Assembly (NCBI RefSeq): GCF_015390235.1
Contig: NZ_VUOH01000002.1
Location: 1 to 64,000 of the forward strand
DNA from: Quadrisphaera sp. INWT6
Lineage (GTDB): Bacteria; Actinomycetota; Actinomycetes; Actinomycetales; Quadrisphaeraceae
DNA length: 64,000 nt
Direction of reading: 5' to 3'
Under the pieces are notes generated by a model. It searched no databases and had not been told where the DNA came from. It saw nothing but the letters and a program-made list of their open reading frames with translations. Positions 11,465-19,547 of the stretch are shown here, piece by piece. Positions within the stretch are counted from its first letter, which is position 1. Each line of letters opens with the position of its first letter. The translations under genes and the position numbers were made by a program.

Positions 11465-11513
11465 CCGCGGGGTGGCGGTGCGCTCGACGGACGAGCGCAC
11501 CGCCACCCCGCGG
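11465..11513 (-). terminator. Terminator hairpin after tig
   Basis: Perfect 22-bp stem (11465-11486/11492-11513) with loop ACGGA, 21 bp beyond the tig stop. The 247-bp gap between clpP1 and tig holds this hairpin and the clpP promoter region, nothing else that I can see. Confidence 0.8.
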
Positions 11514-11534
11514 GTGGACCTGGTGGGGCGGGTG

Positions 11535-13124
11535 TCAGCTCTGCGAGCCGGCGCCCTCGGTGCCCTCAGCGGCCTCGGCCCCACCGGCGGCCTCAGCGGC
11601 CTCGGTCTTGGGCTTGCGGGTGCGCTTCGGCTTCTCCTCCGCGGCGGGCGCCTCGGCGCCCTCCTCCGCGGCGTCGCCCTCGGCGGTCTCGGCGGCGGCG
11701 GCCTTCGGCTTGCGGGTGCGCTTCGGCTTCTCCTCCGCGGCGGGCGCCTCGGCGCCCTCCTCGGCGGTCTCGGCGGCGGCGGCCTTGGGCTTGCGGGTGC
11801 GCTTCGGCTTCTCCGCGGCGGCGGGCGCCTCGGCGGCCTCGCCCTCGGCGTCGTCGTCCTCGTCACCGAGGTCGACGGCGTTGCCCGAGGCGTCCGTCAC
11901 GGTCGCCTTCTCGAGCACCGTGGCCAGCGCCTTGCGGCGGGCGACCTCCTGGACCAGGGCCGGCACCTGGCCGGCCTGGTCCATCGCCTGGGCGAAGGAG
12001 TTCGGGTCCATGCCGTAGGCGGGGGCCTGGGCGACGATGTACTCGACCAGCTCCTCCTGCGCCACGGTGACCTCCTCGGCCTCCGCGACGGCGTCGAGGA
12101 GGAACTGCGTGCGCAGCACGCGGCGGGTCTCCTCGGTCACCTCGGCGCGGTGCTCGTCGTCCTCGAGGCGCGACTCGTTCTCGAGGTGGCGGTGCACCTC
12201 GGCCTCGACGACGGAGTCGGGCACCGGGATGTCGAGGGTCTCGAGCAGCTGCTCGAGCACCTTGTCGCGCGCCTGGACGCCCTGGCGGAAGACGGCCTGG
12301 TCCTCGGCCTTGGCGGCGAGGTCGGCGCGGAGGGCGTCGATGGTCTCGAACTCGCTGGCGAGCTGGGCGAAGTCGTCGTCGAGCTCGGGGAGCTCGCGCA
12401 CCTTGACCGAGCGGGCCACGACGGTGACCTCGGCGGCCTCGCCGGCGTGCTCGCCACCGGCCAGCGTGCTGGTGAAGGAGCGGTCCTGGCCGACCTCGGC
12501 GCCCTCGAGCGCGTCGTCGAGGCCGTCGAGCATGGTGCCCAGGCCGACCTCGTAGCTGATGCCGGTGGCGGAGTCGACGTCCTCGCCGTCGATGGTGGCG
12601 GTGAGGTCGAGGGAGACGACGTCACCGGTCTGCACGGCGCGCTCGACGGGCACCAGGGTGCCGAAGCGCTTGCGCAGGGCCTCGAGCTGCTCGTCGACAG
12701 CGCCGTCGGCGACCTCGGCGTCGTCGACGGTCACGGCGATGGTGGAGAAGTCGGGCAGGTCGATGGTCGGGCGGACGTCGACCTCGGCGGTGAACTTCAG
12801 CTCACCGGCGTCCGCGCCCTCGCCCACCGGCACCTCGGTGATCTCCACCTCGGGCTGGCCGAGCGGGCGGACCGAGCTCTCCTGGACGGCCTGCTGGTAG
12901 AAGCCCGGCAGGGCCTCGTTCACGGCCTCCTGGATCACGACGCCGCGCCCGAAGCGCTGGTCGATGATGCGGGAGGGCACCTTGCCGCGGCGGAAGCCCG
13001 GAACCTGCACCTGGCCGCCGATCGAGCGGTAGGCCTTGTCGAGGCTCGGCTTCAGCTCGGCGAAGGACACCTCGACGGTCAGCTTCACCCGCGTCGGGTT
13101 GAGGGTCTCGACGTCGCTCTTCAC
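11535..13124 (-). CDS. tig: Trigger factor (ribosome-associated chaperone / peptidyl-prolyl isomerase) with repetitive basic tail
   Basis: Binds nascent chains at the ribosome exit tunnel. Start GTG 13124 ([15 protein letters not shown]) has GGAGAG ~8 nt upstream; the open frame before it is not trigger-factor-like. 529 residues: N-terminal ribosome-binding domain with GFRRGKVP (the FRxGxxP signature, near residue 45), a FKBP-type isomerase domain around 160-245 ([15 protein letters not shown]), and the helical C-terminal domain to ~425. The last ~100 residues are low-complexity: three copies of [10 protein letters not shown] separated by [17 protein letters not shown]. Such a tail is longer and more regular than in typical trigger factors. 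Confidence 0.95.
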   Translation of the reverse strand: MKSDVETLNPTRVKLTVEVSFAELKPSLDKAYRSIGGQVQVPGFRRGKVPSRIIDQRFGRGVVIQEAVNEALPGFYQQAVQESSVRPLGQPEVEITEVPVGEGADAGELKFTAEVDVRPTIDLPDFSTIAVTVDDAEVADGAVDEQLEALRKRFGTLVPVERAVQTGDVVSLDLTATIDGEDVDSATGISYEVGLGTMLDGLDDALEGAEVGQDRSFTSTLAGGEHAGEAAEVTVVARSVKVRELPELDDDFAQLASEFETIDALRADLAAKAEDQAVFRQGVQARDKVLEQLLETLDIPVPDSVVEAEVHRHLENESRLEDDEHRAEVTEETRRVLRTQFLLDAVAEAEEVTVAQEELVEYIVAQAPAYGMDPNSFAQAMDQAGQVPALVQEVARRKALATVLEKATVTDASGNAVDLGDEDDDAEGEAAEAPAAAEKPKRTRKPKAAAAETAEEGAEAPAAEEKPKRTRKPKAAAAETAEGDAAEEGAEAPAAEEKPKRTRKPKTEAAEAAGGAEAAEGTEGAGSQS

Positions 13125-13310
13125 AGCAGGCTCTCTCCAGGTCTTCCGGCGGGCAGAGATCAGTTCGTGGTGCTCCGTGGTGCTGCGGGCGTCGCTGCGC
13201 GGCCGTCGGCCGGAGCTCTCCGGCACCGGCCCGAGCGGGCCGGCTGGCGCAGGCAGCACCGACCCACGGCGGGCACCAGCGCCCAGCCTATGCCTGAACG
13301 GCAGCGGCGG

Positions 13311-13384
13311 TCGGGGTACCCGGATTCGAACCGGGGGCCTTCCGCTCCCAAAGCGGACGCGCTACCTGGCTGCGCCACACCCCG
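13311..13384 (-). tRNA. tRNA-Pro (anticodon TGG)
   Basis: Full cloverleaf on the minus strand: acceptor CGGGGTG pairing with the 3' end, D arm, anticodon stem TCCGC/GCGGA around loop TTTGGGA (anticodon TGG), and the T arm with GGTTCGAATCC. The discriminator is A; CCA is not encoded. Confidence 0.95.
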
Positions 13385-13494
13385 TGCCCCGCAGGACACG
13401 AGCAGGCTACGCGCTCGGAGCCCCTCGCGTGCCGGTAGGCTCGCCCCGCGCCGTGCACCTCCGGCCCGCTCTCCGGGTCGTCACGCACGGTGAT

Positions 13495-13565
13495 GCGGGT
13501 GTAGCTCAATGGTAGAGCACCAGTCTTCCAAACTGGCTACGCGAGTTCGATTCTCGTCACCCGCT
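13495..13565 (+). tRNA. tRNA-Gly (anticodon TCC)
   Basis: 71-nt cloverleaf: acceptor GCGGGTG/CACCCGC, D arm GCTCAATGGTAGAGC, anticodon loop CTTCCAA (anticodon TCC), and T arm with GTTCGATTC. CCA is not encoded. It is divergent from tRNA-Pro, 110 bp away. There is no integrase or att-like duplication next to either tRNA. Confidence 0.96.
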
Positions 13566-13667
13566 CCCCCACCGCGCCGCGGCGGCACCACGGCTCCCAC
13601 GCGCGACCCCGCACCACGCGTCATCGACGTCACGACCGTCTCGACCGCGGGCGTCGAGTCGTCACCC

Positions 13668-14099
13668 GTGGCCGACGCCCTCGCCGGGCTGCGCGCCAAC
13701 GAGGCCCGCTGCTTCCACACGGAGCACGGCCTCCCCCTCACCACCGAGCCGGCCGACAGCGAGCGGGGCGCCGCCGTCGTCGCCCACGTCACCGAGGTGC
13801 TCGCCACCGAGCGCGACCCCACCACCGCCTCGCGCCCGCTGGAGGCCTCGACCTCCGAGGTCGACGGCGTCCGCTGGTCGCACGTGTTCTCCGCGTCGGG
13901 CCTGGCCGTCAACGTGCTCTGGACGCAGGCCGACGGCGGAGAGCGCGCCGTCGGGTCCACGCCGTCCGACGGCGTGGAGGTGCCCGCCGAGCTCGCGGAG
14001 CGCTCCAGGTCCGCCCGCCAGCGCTCGGAGCTCGCCGGGACGATCCGCGGCAGCTCCTCGGTCATCAAGGGCGAGCACGCCCTGCCCGCCCGAGCCGGC
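13668..14099 (+). CDS. Possible hypothetical protein frame without an in-frame stop
   Basis: The 534 bp between tRNA-Gly and the DeoR gene contain a plus-strand frame with almost pure G/C third positions and a natural-looking composition (for example DGVRWSHVFSASGLAVNVLWTQ). The only in-frame start after the tRNA is GTG 13668, with no good ribosome site. The frame has no stop before it enters the opposite-strand DeoR gene at 14100, so either it is frameshifted or broken near its 3' end, or the signal is only compositional. Minus-strand readings here are rich in serine, threonine and cysteine and look like shadows. No family recognised. Confidence 0.3.
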
Positions 14100-14966
14100 T
14101 CAGCCGTCCGACGGCGCCACGACCACCTCGACGCCGGCAGCGGCCAGCGCCTCCGCCAGCTCACCGGTCGGCGCGGCGTCGGTGACCAGCACGTCGACGC
14201 CGTCGAGGCCCAGCAGCCGTCGCGGCCCGGCGGCGCCGAGCTTCGCGGCGTCGGCCACGACCACCACGCGGCGCGCGGCCGCGGCCATCGCCCGCCCGAC
14301 GTCGGCCTCGCCGGCGTCGGCGGTCGTGGTGCCGAAGCGCGCGTCGACCCCGTCGACCCCGAGGACGGCGACGTCGAGCACCAGCTCCTCCAGGAACGCC
14401 CGCGCGGGAGGACCGGTGATCTCCAGCGAGCGGGCGCGCACGGTGCCGCCGCACAGCTCCACGCGCACGTGGGGGCGCACGGCCAGCTCGTAGGCGACGT
14501 TGAGCGCGTTGGTGACCACGGTGACGCCGGTGCTGCCGTCGGCGGGCACGAGGTGGTCGGCGCGGGCCAGCTCGCGGGCCACCTCGGTGGTGGTGCTGCC
14601 GCCGTTGAGGCCCACGGCGTCGCCCAGGCCCAGGAGCGCGGCCACGGCGCGGCCGACGGCGCGCTTGGCGGCGGTCCGCTCCCCCGCCCGGTCGGCCACG
14701 GTCCGCTCGAAGCCGCCCGCGGCCAGCGACGAGGCGCCGCCGTGCGTGCGCAGCACCAGCTTGGCCTCGGCGAGGTGGTCGAGGTCGCGGCGCGCCGTCG
14801 CCGGGGAGGCCCCCAGCTCGGCGCAGACCTCCGCGACGCTGACGCGGCGCCGGTCGGCGAGCAGGTCGAGGATGCGCTCGAGGCGCTCCTCGCGGCGCAG
14901 GCGGCCCTCGTCGGCCGCGCCGGCCTCGGCCGGGCGGGCCTCCCCGTCGCCCACCCCGTCGCTCAC
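14100..14966 (-). CDS. DeoR-family transcriptional regulator of the nag operon
   Basis: 288 residues. An N-terminal DeoR helix-turn-helix (about 25-75: RILDLLADRRRVSVAEVCAE then GASPATARRDLDHL) is followed by a sugar-phosphate-sensing DeoRC domain with GLNGGSTTTEVAREL and LGVDGVDARFG. The GTG start at 14966 overlaps the nagA stop by 4 bp (GTGA), so the two are translationally coupled. It most likely senses an amino-sugar phosphate and represses nagB-nagA by binding the inverted repeat at 17014-17039; that link is inferred from position. The first ~20 residues are acidic and unconserved. Confidence 0.88.
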   Translation of the reverse strand: MSDGVGDGEARPAEAGAADEGRLRREERLERILDLLADRRRVSVAEVCAELGASPATARRDLDHLAEAKLVLRTHGGASSLAAGGFERTVADRAGERTAAKRAVGRAVAALLGLGDAVGLNGGSTTTEVARELARADHLVPADGSTGVTVVTNALNVAYELAVRPHVRVELCGGTVRARSLEITGPPARAFLEELVLDVAVLGVDGVDARFGTTTADAGEADVGRAMAAAARRVVVVADAAKLGAAGPRRLLGLDGVDVLVTDAAPTGELAEALAAAGVEVVVAPSDG

Positions 14967-16192
14967 CCGGCGCCGCCGGCGGTGCGCACCTCGACCACGG
15001 CCAGATCCTCGCCCAGGACGACGACGTCGGCGCGGGCACCCGGCGCGAGCACGCCGCGAGCGGCGGCCCCGCCCCCGCCGGCGGCGCCCACGGCCCGTGC
15101 GGGCGTCGAGGTCGCGGCCCGCACGAGCGCCTCCAGGGGGATCCCCGCGGCGGCGCCCAGGCGCAGCGCGACGTCGAGGGTGAGCGCCGACCCGGCGATG
15201 GTGTCGCCGCCCGCCAGGACCGCCCGGGGCGGCGCCCCCGCCGCTGCGGGCGCCTCGAGGACGACCTCCAGCCCTCCCAGGCGGTACCGCGACGGCCCGC
15301 CCGGCGGCACGGCGGCGGCCGCCATCGCGTCGGTGATGAGCGCGACCCGCCCCGGAGCGGCGGTGAGCAGCAGGGCCGCGGCGCGGGGGTGCACGTGGTG
15401 GCCGTCGAGGATGACCTCCAGGACCACGCGCTCGTCGTCCAGCGCCGCGACGACGGGGCCCGGGGCGCGGTGGTGGATGCCGGGCATGGCGTTGAAGGCG
15501 TGGGTGAGCAGCCGGGCGCCGGCGTCGAAGGCCCCGGCGGCCTGCTCGCAGCTGGCCTCGGTGTGCCCGACCGCGACCGCGGTGCCCGCCCCGGTGAAGA
15601 GGCGCAGCGCCTCGTCGGCGCCGGCGCGCTGCGGGTCGAGGGTCACCTGGCGCAGCGTGCCGCGGGCCGCGGCCAGCAGGTGGCGGACCGCGGCGGGGGT
15701 GGGGTCGGTGAGCTTGGCGGGGTCGTGCGCGCCGCGGCGGGCGTGCGCGAGGAAGGGGCCCTCGAGGTGGCTCCCGAGCACCAGCCCGCCCGCGCCCCCG
15801 GCCTCGACGAGGTCTGCGACGCCGGAGAGGTGCTCGGCCAGCACGTCGACGTCGTCGGCCACGAAGCTGACGACCCCGGCGGTGGTGCCGTGCGCCCGGT
15901 GGGCGAGCGCCGCGGCCAGGACGGCGTCGGGCCCCTCCTCGTGGGAGCGCCCACCGCCGCCGTGGCGGTGGACGTCCACGAACCCGGGGACCAGCCAGCG
16001 GCCGGCCGCGTCGAGCACCTCGGCCCCGCCGGAGCCGCGGGTGTGCTCGCGCCACCCGACGCCGGAGCCGAGGGCGACCACGCGGCCCCCCTCGGTGACC
16101 AGCCAGGCGTCCTCGAGGGCCGGGGCCCCGGTGCCGTCCAGCAGCCGCGCGGAGTGCGCGACCCAGCGCGCTGACGACCCGCGCGGGCTCAT
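14963..16192 (-). CDS. nagA: N-acetylglucosamine-6-phosphate deacetylase
   Basis: Hydrolyses GlcNAc-6-P to glucosamine-6-P and acetate. 409 residues of the amidohydrolase superfamily: the DVHRHGGGG metal motif (~70), SHLEGPFL (~142, metal-binding Glu), AVGHTEAS (~205), LTHAFNAM (~228), and LITDAM (~298, catalytic Asp). It lies between nagB (13 bp) and the deoR gene (4-bp overlap), as expected for a GlcNAc catabolic operon. No dedicated PTS or ABC GlcNAc transporter is present in the window. Confidence 0.92.
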   Translation of the reverse strand: MSPRGSSARWVAHSARLLDGTGAPALEDAWLVTEGGRVVALGSGVGWREHTRGSGGAEVLDAAGRWLVPGFVDVHRHGGGGRSHEEGPDAVLAAALAHRAHGTTAGVVSFVADDVDVLAEHLSGVADLVEAGGAGGLVLGSHLEGPFLAHARRGAHDPAKLTDPTPAAVRHLLAAARGTLRQVTLDPQRAGADEALRLFTGAGTAVAVGHTEASCEQAAGAFDAGARLLTHAFNAMPGIHHRAPGPVVAALDDERVVLEVILDGHHVHPRAAALLLTAAPGRVALITDAMAAAAVPPGGPSRYRLGGLEVVLEAPAAAGAPPRAVLAGGDTIAGSALTLDVALRLGAAAGIPLEALVRAATSTPARAVGAAGGGGAAARGVLAPGARADVVVLGEDLAVVEVRTAGGAG

Positions 16193-16205
16193 GCGGCTGC
16201 GCGGG

Positions 16206-16997
16206 TCACGCGCGGGTCAGCAGCGAGGCGGCGGCGGTGTCGAGCAGCACGTGCACGTCCGTGAAGAGCCGGACGGCGGAGGCGGGGCAGGCGGGGCCGA
16301 CCGGGCCCTCCAGGGCCGCGCGCACCGCCTCGGCCTTCGCGGCGCCGGTGGCGAGCAGCAGGTGGCGGCGGGCGGTGCCGATGGTGGCGACGCCCTGGGT
16401 CACCGCGTGGTGGGGCACCTGGGCGGGGCTGTCGAAGAAGCGGGCGTTGTCGGCGCGGGTGCGCTCGTCGAGGTCGACCACGCGGGTGCGCGACCCCAGC
16501 GGCGAGCCGGGCTCGTTGAACCCGATGTGGCCGTTGGCGCCGATCCCCAGGAGCTGCACGTCGGCGCCGCCCGCGGCCGCGAGGGCCGCCTCGTAGGCGT
16601 CGGCGGCGGCGCGCGGGTCGTCGGCGGTCCCGTCGGGCACGTGGACCTGGTCGAGCGGGACGCCCAGCGGTCCGGCCGCCTCGCGCTCGATGACGGCGCG
16701 GTAGCTCTCGGGGTGGCCGGCCGGCAGGCCGACGTACTCGTCGAGGGCGAACAGGCGCACGCCGTCCCAGCCGGGCAGGCCGCGGGCGGCGAGCTCGGCG
16801 TAGACGGGTGAGGGGGTGGAGCCGGTGGCGACGCCGAAGGTGCGCAGCCCACCGGCGAGCAGCAGCTCGGCGACGAGGTCGGCGGCGCGGCGGGCGACGG
16901 CGGCGGCGTCGGGCAGCACCTGCACCACGAGCCGGCTCTCGGTGGCCCCGCGGGGGGCGGGGGCGGGGCTCGTGGCGGTCAGCACGTGACTCCTCAT
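16206..16997 (-). CDS. nagB: Glucosamine-6-phosphate deaminase
   Basis: Converts glucosamine-6-P to fructose-6-P and ammonia. 263 residues if ATG 16997 is used. GTG 16985 (VLTATSPAP) is an alternative, with AGGAG 4 nt upstream, giving 259 residues. Motifs: FGVATGSTP (phosphate loop), ALDEYVGL (catalytic Asp region) and GIGANGHIGFNEPG (catalytic His). First gene of nagB-nagA-deoR. The operator-like inverted repeat begins 17 bp upstream of the ATG. Confidence 0.92.
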   Translation of the reverse strand: MRSHVLTATSPAPAPRGATESRLVVQVLPDAAAVARRAADLVAELLLAGGLRTFGVATGSTPSPVYAELAARGLPGWDGVRLFALDEYVGLPAGHPESYRAVIEREAAGPLGVPLDQVHVPDGTADDPRAAADAYEAALAAAGGADVQLLGIGANGHIGFNEPGSPLGSRTRVVDLDERTRADNARFFDSPAQVPHHAVTQGVATIGTARRHLLLATGAAKAEAVRAALEGPVGPACPASAVRLFTDVHVLLDTAAASLLTRA

Positions 16998-17013
16998 GAC
17001 GCGGTGGACGACT

Positions 17014-17039
17014 GATCGTGAGCGTATCTGCTCACGATC
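17014..17039 (-). promoter_or_regulatory. Inverted-repeat operator upstream of nagB
   Basis: Perfect 10-bp arms GATCGTGAGC and GCTCACGATC separated by 6 bp, 17 bp before the nagB start. The size and position suit a repressor site; the operon's own DeoR protein is the obvious candidate. Confidence 0.55.
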
Positions 17040-17126
17040 GATCAGGGAACCGCTCAGAAGCGTCAGTCCTGCTCATGTCGTTCCGAGGCAAGGCGGTCAG
17101 CACCCCACCTGCGACCACCCGGCCGG

Positions 17127-17245
17127 TCAGGCCTGCTCGGCGGCCCAGTCCTCGAGCGGGACGACGGGCGTGGAGGGGCCCTCCAGGCTGGCGGCAGCGA
17201 GCAGCGCCTCGAGTGAGGCGATCAGCTGCTCGGTCGCGGTGTCCA
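17127..17245 (-). CDS. Possible small protein of 39 residues
   Basis: A short minus-strand frame starting at GTG 17245 and ending TGA at 17127 has G or C in nearly every third position and reads like a real peptide (DTATEQLIASLEALLAAAS, ending PLEDWAAEQA). The leucine/alanine part would form an amphipathic helix. No convincing ribosome site precedes the GTG, and the same frame stays open upstream (GPAALGNLTD), so the start is uncertain. It sits between the nag operator and the SAM riboswitch. No family recognised. The remaining ~200 bp up to the riboswitch show nothing further. Confidence 0.33.
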
Positions 17246-17461
17246 CGTCGGTGAGGTTCCCCAGGGCCGCAGGGCCGTGTCCACCGGCGATCCCGCCGGT
17301 CGGGGGACTCCGGCGGGCCCGCGCCCGCCATCTCCCCCGGCCGGGTGCGTGCCCGCGACCGGGCCCTCACCCTCTGAGACCAGGGCCGTCGCGCGCCCGG
17401 CGACCGAGGAGCGGGACGACGTGCGGCCCCACCCCCGCCGTCCCCCTAGGATCGGGGCTGA

Positions 17462-17559
17462 CCATCCCGAGCGGCTGAGAGACCTGGCTCGCTGACGCCG
17501 CAGCAACCACCTCGCGCCCCCCTGCGCGCCAAGGCCGGTGCTACCGCCAGGACCGATGG
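17462..17559 (+). promoter_or_regulatory. SAM riboswitch (S-box, SAM-I/IV superfamily)
   Basis: Conserved S-box blocks occur in order: GGCTGAGAGACCTGGCTCG, TGACGCCGCAGCAACC (the GCAACC core), AAGGCCGGTGCTACC and a closing GGACCGATGG. The P1 helix can form between CCATC (17462-17466) and GATGG (17555-17559). It sits directly before the sulfonate-type ABC operon. High SAM should shut off expression; because P1's 3' strand touches the ribosome site GGAGG (17558-17562), control may be at translation initiation. Confidence 0.85.
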
Positions 17560-18398
17560 AGGATCCACGTGTCCAGCGTCCTGCGCACCGCTCCACCCGG
17601 CGCCGCGCCGACCCCGCGACCACCAGCCCCGCCACCCCCGCTGACAGCGCCGTGCGGGTCCGCCTCGAGGGGGTGGGGCGCCGCTTCGGCGACCACGTCG
17701 TGCTCGACGGCGTCGACCTCGACGTCGCCCCCGGCGAGGTCGTGGCCCTCCTCGGCCCCTCCGGGTGCGGCAAGTCCACGCTGCTGCGCGCCGTCGCCGG
17801 CCTGGACGGCGTCGACGGCGGCCGCGTGCTGCTCGACGACGGCGCCGTCCGCGACCACGACCCCCGCTGCGCCATCGCGTTCCAGGAGCCCCGGCTGCTG
17901 CCGTGGCGCTCCCTGACCGGCAACGTCGCCCTCGGCCTGCCGCGCGGCACGGCGAAGCGGGCCGGCGAGCAGCGGGTGGCCGAGCTGCTCGACGTCGTCG
18001 GGCTGTCCGGCTTCGCGGGGCACCGCCCCCGCAGCGTCTCCGGGGGCATGGCGCAGCGCACGGCGCTGGCCCGGGCGCTCGCCCGCCGGCCCGGCGTCCT
18101 CGTGCTCGACGAGCCGTTCGCCGCCCTCGACGCCCTGACCCGCCTCACCATGCAGGACCTCCTGCTCGACGTGCTGGCAGCGACCCCGACGACGGTGCTC
18201 CTGGTGACGCACGACGTCGACGAGGCGCTGCACCTGGCCGACCGCGTCGTCGTCCTGGGGCGCGAGGAGGGGCACGACGGCGCCCGGGTGGTCCGCACCA
18301 CCGCCGTCGACCTGGCCCACCCGCGCGACCGCGGCGACGCCCACCTCGCGTCGCTGCGCGCCGAGCTGCTCGAGCTCCTCGGCGTCCCGCGCGCCTGA
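17556..18398 (+). CDS. ssuB: Aliphatic sulfonate-type ABC transporter, ATP-binding protein
   Basis: Nucleotide-binding subunit of a sulfonate/taurine-class importer. Walker A GPSGCGKST, Q-loop region AFQEPRLLPW, signature SGGMAQR, Walker B VLVLDEPFAALD and switch His in LVTHDVDEA. The start is unresolved. In the correct frame the only ATG is 17556, inside the riboswitch P1 strand. A well-placed GGAGG (17558-17562) points instead to GTG 17569, which is in a different frame. Third-position G/C suggests the frame changes near 17590. Either a one-base indel exists or ATG 17556 (or internal GTG 17652) is used. Sulfur role inferred from the SAM riboswitch and downstream genes. Confidence 0.85.
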   Translation: MEDPRVQRPAHRSTRRRADPATTSPATPADSAVRVRLEGVGRRFGDHVVLDGVDLDVAPGEVVALLGPSGCGKSTLLRAVAGLDGVDGGRVLLDDGAVRDHDPRCAIAFQEPRLLPWRSLTGNVALGLPRGTAKRAGEQRVAELLDVVGLSGFAGHRPRSVSGGMAQRTALARALARRPGVLVLDEPFAALDALTRLTMQDLLLDVLAATPTTVLLVTHDVDEALHLADRVVVLGREEGHDGARVVRTTAVDLAHPRDRGDAHLASLRAELLELLGVPRA

Positions 18399-18488
18399 CG
18401 CGCCCCGCGCCAGCACCTCCTCACCCGCACCACGCCCGTCCCACCGCGCCGACGCCCCGCGCTCCCCGCGCCGACCTCTGGAGACCCC

Positions 18489-19547
18489 ATGACCAGCACG
18501 TCCCTGCCCAGCACCCCCTCCCGCCGCTCCCTGCTCGGGCTACTCGCCCTGGCGCCCCTCGGCGTCGCCGGCCTCAGCGCCTGCGCCCAGGGCGAGGACG
18601 CCTCCGGCGCGGCACCCGCCGCGAGCGCCGCCGGCTCCTCCTCGGCGGCCGCCCGCACGCTCACCCTCGACTTCGCCACCTACAACCCGCTCAGCCTCGT
18701 CATCCGCGACCAGGGCTGGCTGGAGGACGAGCTCGGCGGCCAGGGCGTCACCGTGGAGTGGGTGCAGAGCGCCGGCTCCAACAAGGCCAACGAGTTCCTG
18801 CGCAACGGCAACATCCAGGTCGGGTCGACGGCCGGCGCCGCCGCGCTGCTGGCCCGCTCGAACGGCTCCCCCATCAAGACGATCGACGTCTTCAGCCAGC
18901 CGAACTGGTCGGGCGTGGTGGTGGGCCCGTCGTCGACGATCACCGACGTCGCCGGGCTGCGCGGCAAGCGCGTGGCGGCCACCACCGGCACCGACCCCTA
19001 CTTCTTCCTCGTGCAGGCGCTGGAGCAGGCGGGGCTGAGCACCTCCGACGTCACGCTGGAGAACCTGCAGCACGCCGACGGCCGCTCCGCCCTCGACGCG
19101 GGCAACGTCGACGCGTGGGCGGGGCTCGACCCGATCATGGCCGCGGCCGAGGCCGAGAGCGGCGACGAGATCATCTACCAGAACATCGACTTCAACTCCT
19201 ACGGCTTCCTCAACGCCCGCGAGGACTTCCTGGCCGAGCACCCCGACCTCGCGCAGGCCGTCGTGAACGCCTACGAGAAGGCCCGGGCCTGGGTGCCGCA
19301 GAACGTCGAGGCGACGACGGCGCTGCTCGCCGAGGTGGCCGGCATCGCCCCCGAGGTCGCGACGACGACGCTCGGCCGCACCAAGCTCGACATCTCGCCC
19401 GTGCCGGGGGCCACGCAGACCGCGGTGCTGGAGAAGATCGGCCCGCTGTTCGTGGCCAACGGCGACGTGCCCGACCAGGGGGCCGTCGACACCGCGCTGG
19501 GGAGCCTGTTCGACACCACGTACGCCTCGAAGGCGGACCCCTCGTGA
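18489..19547 (+). CDS. ssuA: Sulfonate-type ABC transporter substrate-binding lipoprotein
   Basis: 352 residues. Twin-arginine-containing start (SRRSLLGLL) and lipobox LSAC give a lipid-anchored extracytoplasmic receptor. The mature part is of the NMT1/SsuA class: TLDFATYNPLSLVIRDQGWLEDEL, QSAGSNKANEFLRNGNIQVG, and TGTDPYFFLVQALEQAG. The start ATG 18489 has TCTGGAG just upstream. There is a 90-bp gap after ssuB. It overlaps ssuC by 4 bp. Ligand inferred as an organosulfonate or sulfate ester from the SAM-riboswitch operon; alkanesulfonate monooxygenase is not in the window. Confidence 0.85.
   Translation: MTSTSLPSTPSRRSLLGLLALAPLGVAGLSACAQGEDASGAAPAASAAGSSSAAARTLTLDFATYNPLSLVIRDQGWLEDELGGQGVTVEWVQSAGSNKANEFLRNGNIQVGSTAGAAALLARSNGSPIKTIDVFSQPNWSGVVVGPSSTITDVAGLRGKRVAATTGTDPYFFLVQALEQAGLSTSDVTLENLQHADGRSALDAGNVDAWAGLDPIMAAAEAESGDEIIYQNIDFNSYGFLNAREDFLAEHPDLAQAVVNAYEKARAWVPQNVEATTALLAEVAGIAPEVATTTLGRTKLDISPVPGATQTAVLEKIGPLFVANGDVPDQGAVDTALGSLFDTTYASKADPS

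Noticed and set aside
13311..13565. tRNA genes as an integration site for a mobile island
   Set aside because: No integrase, no duplicated tRNA end and no change in base composition nearby.
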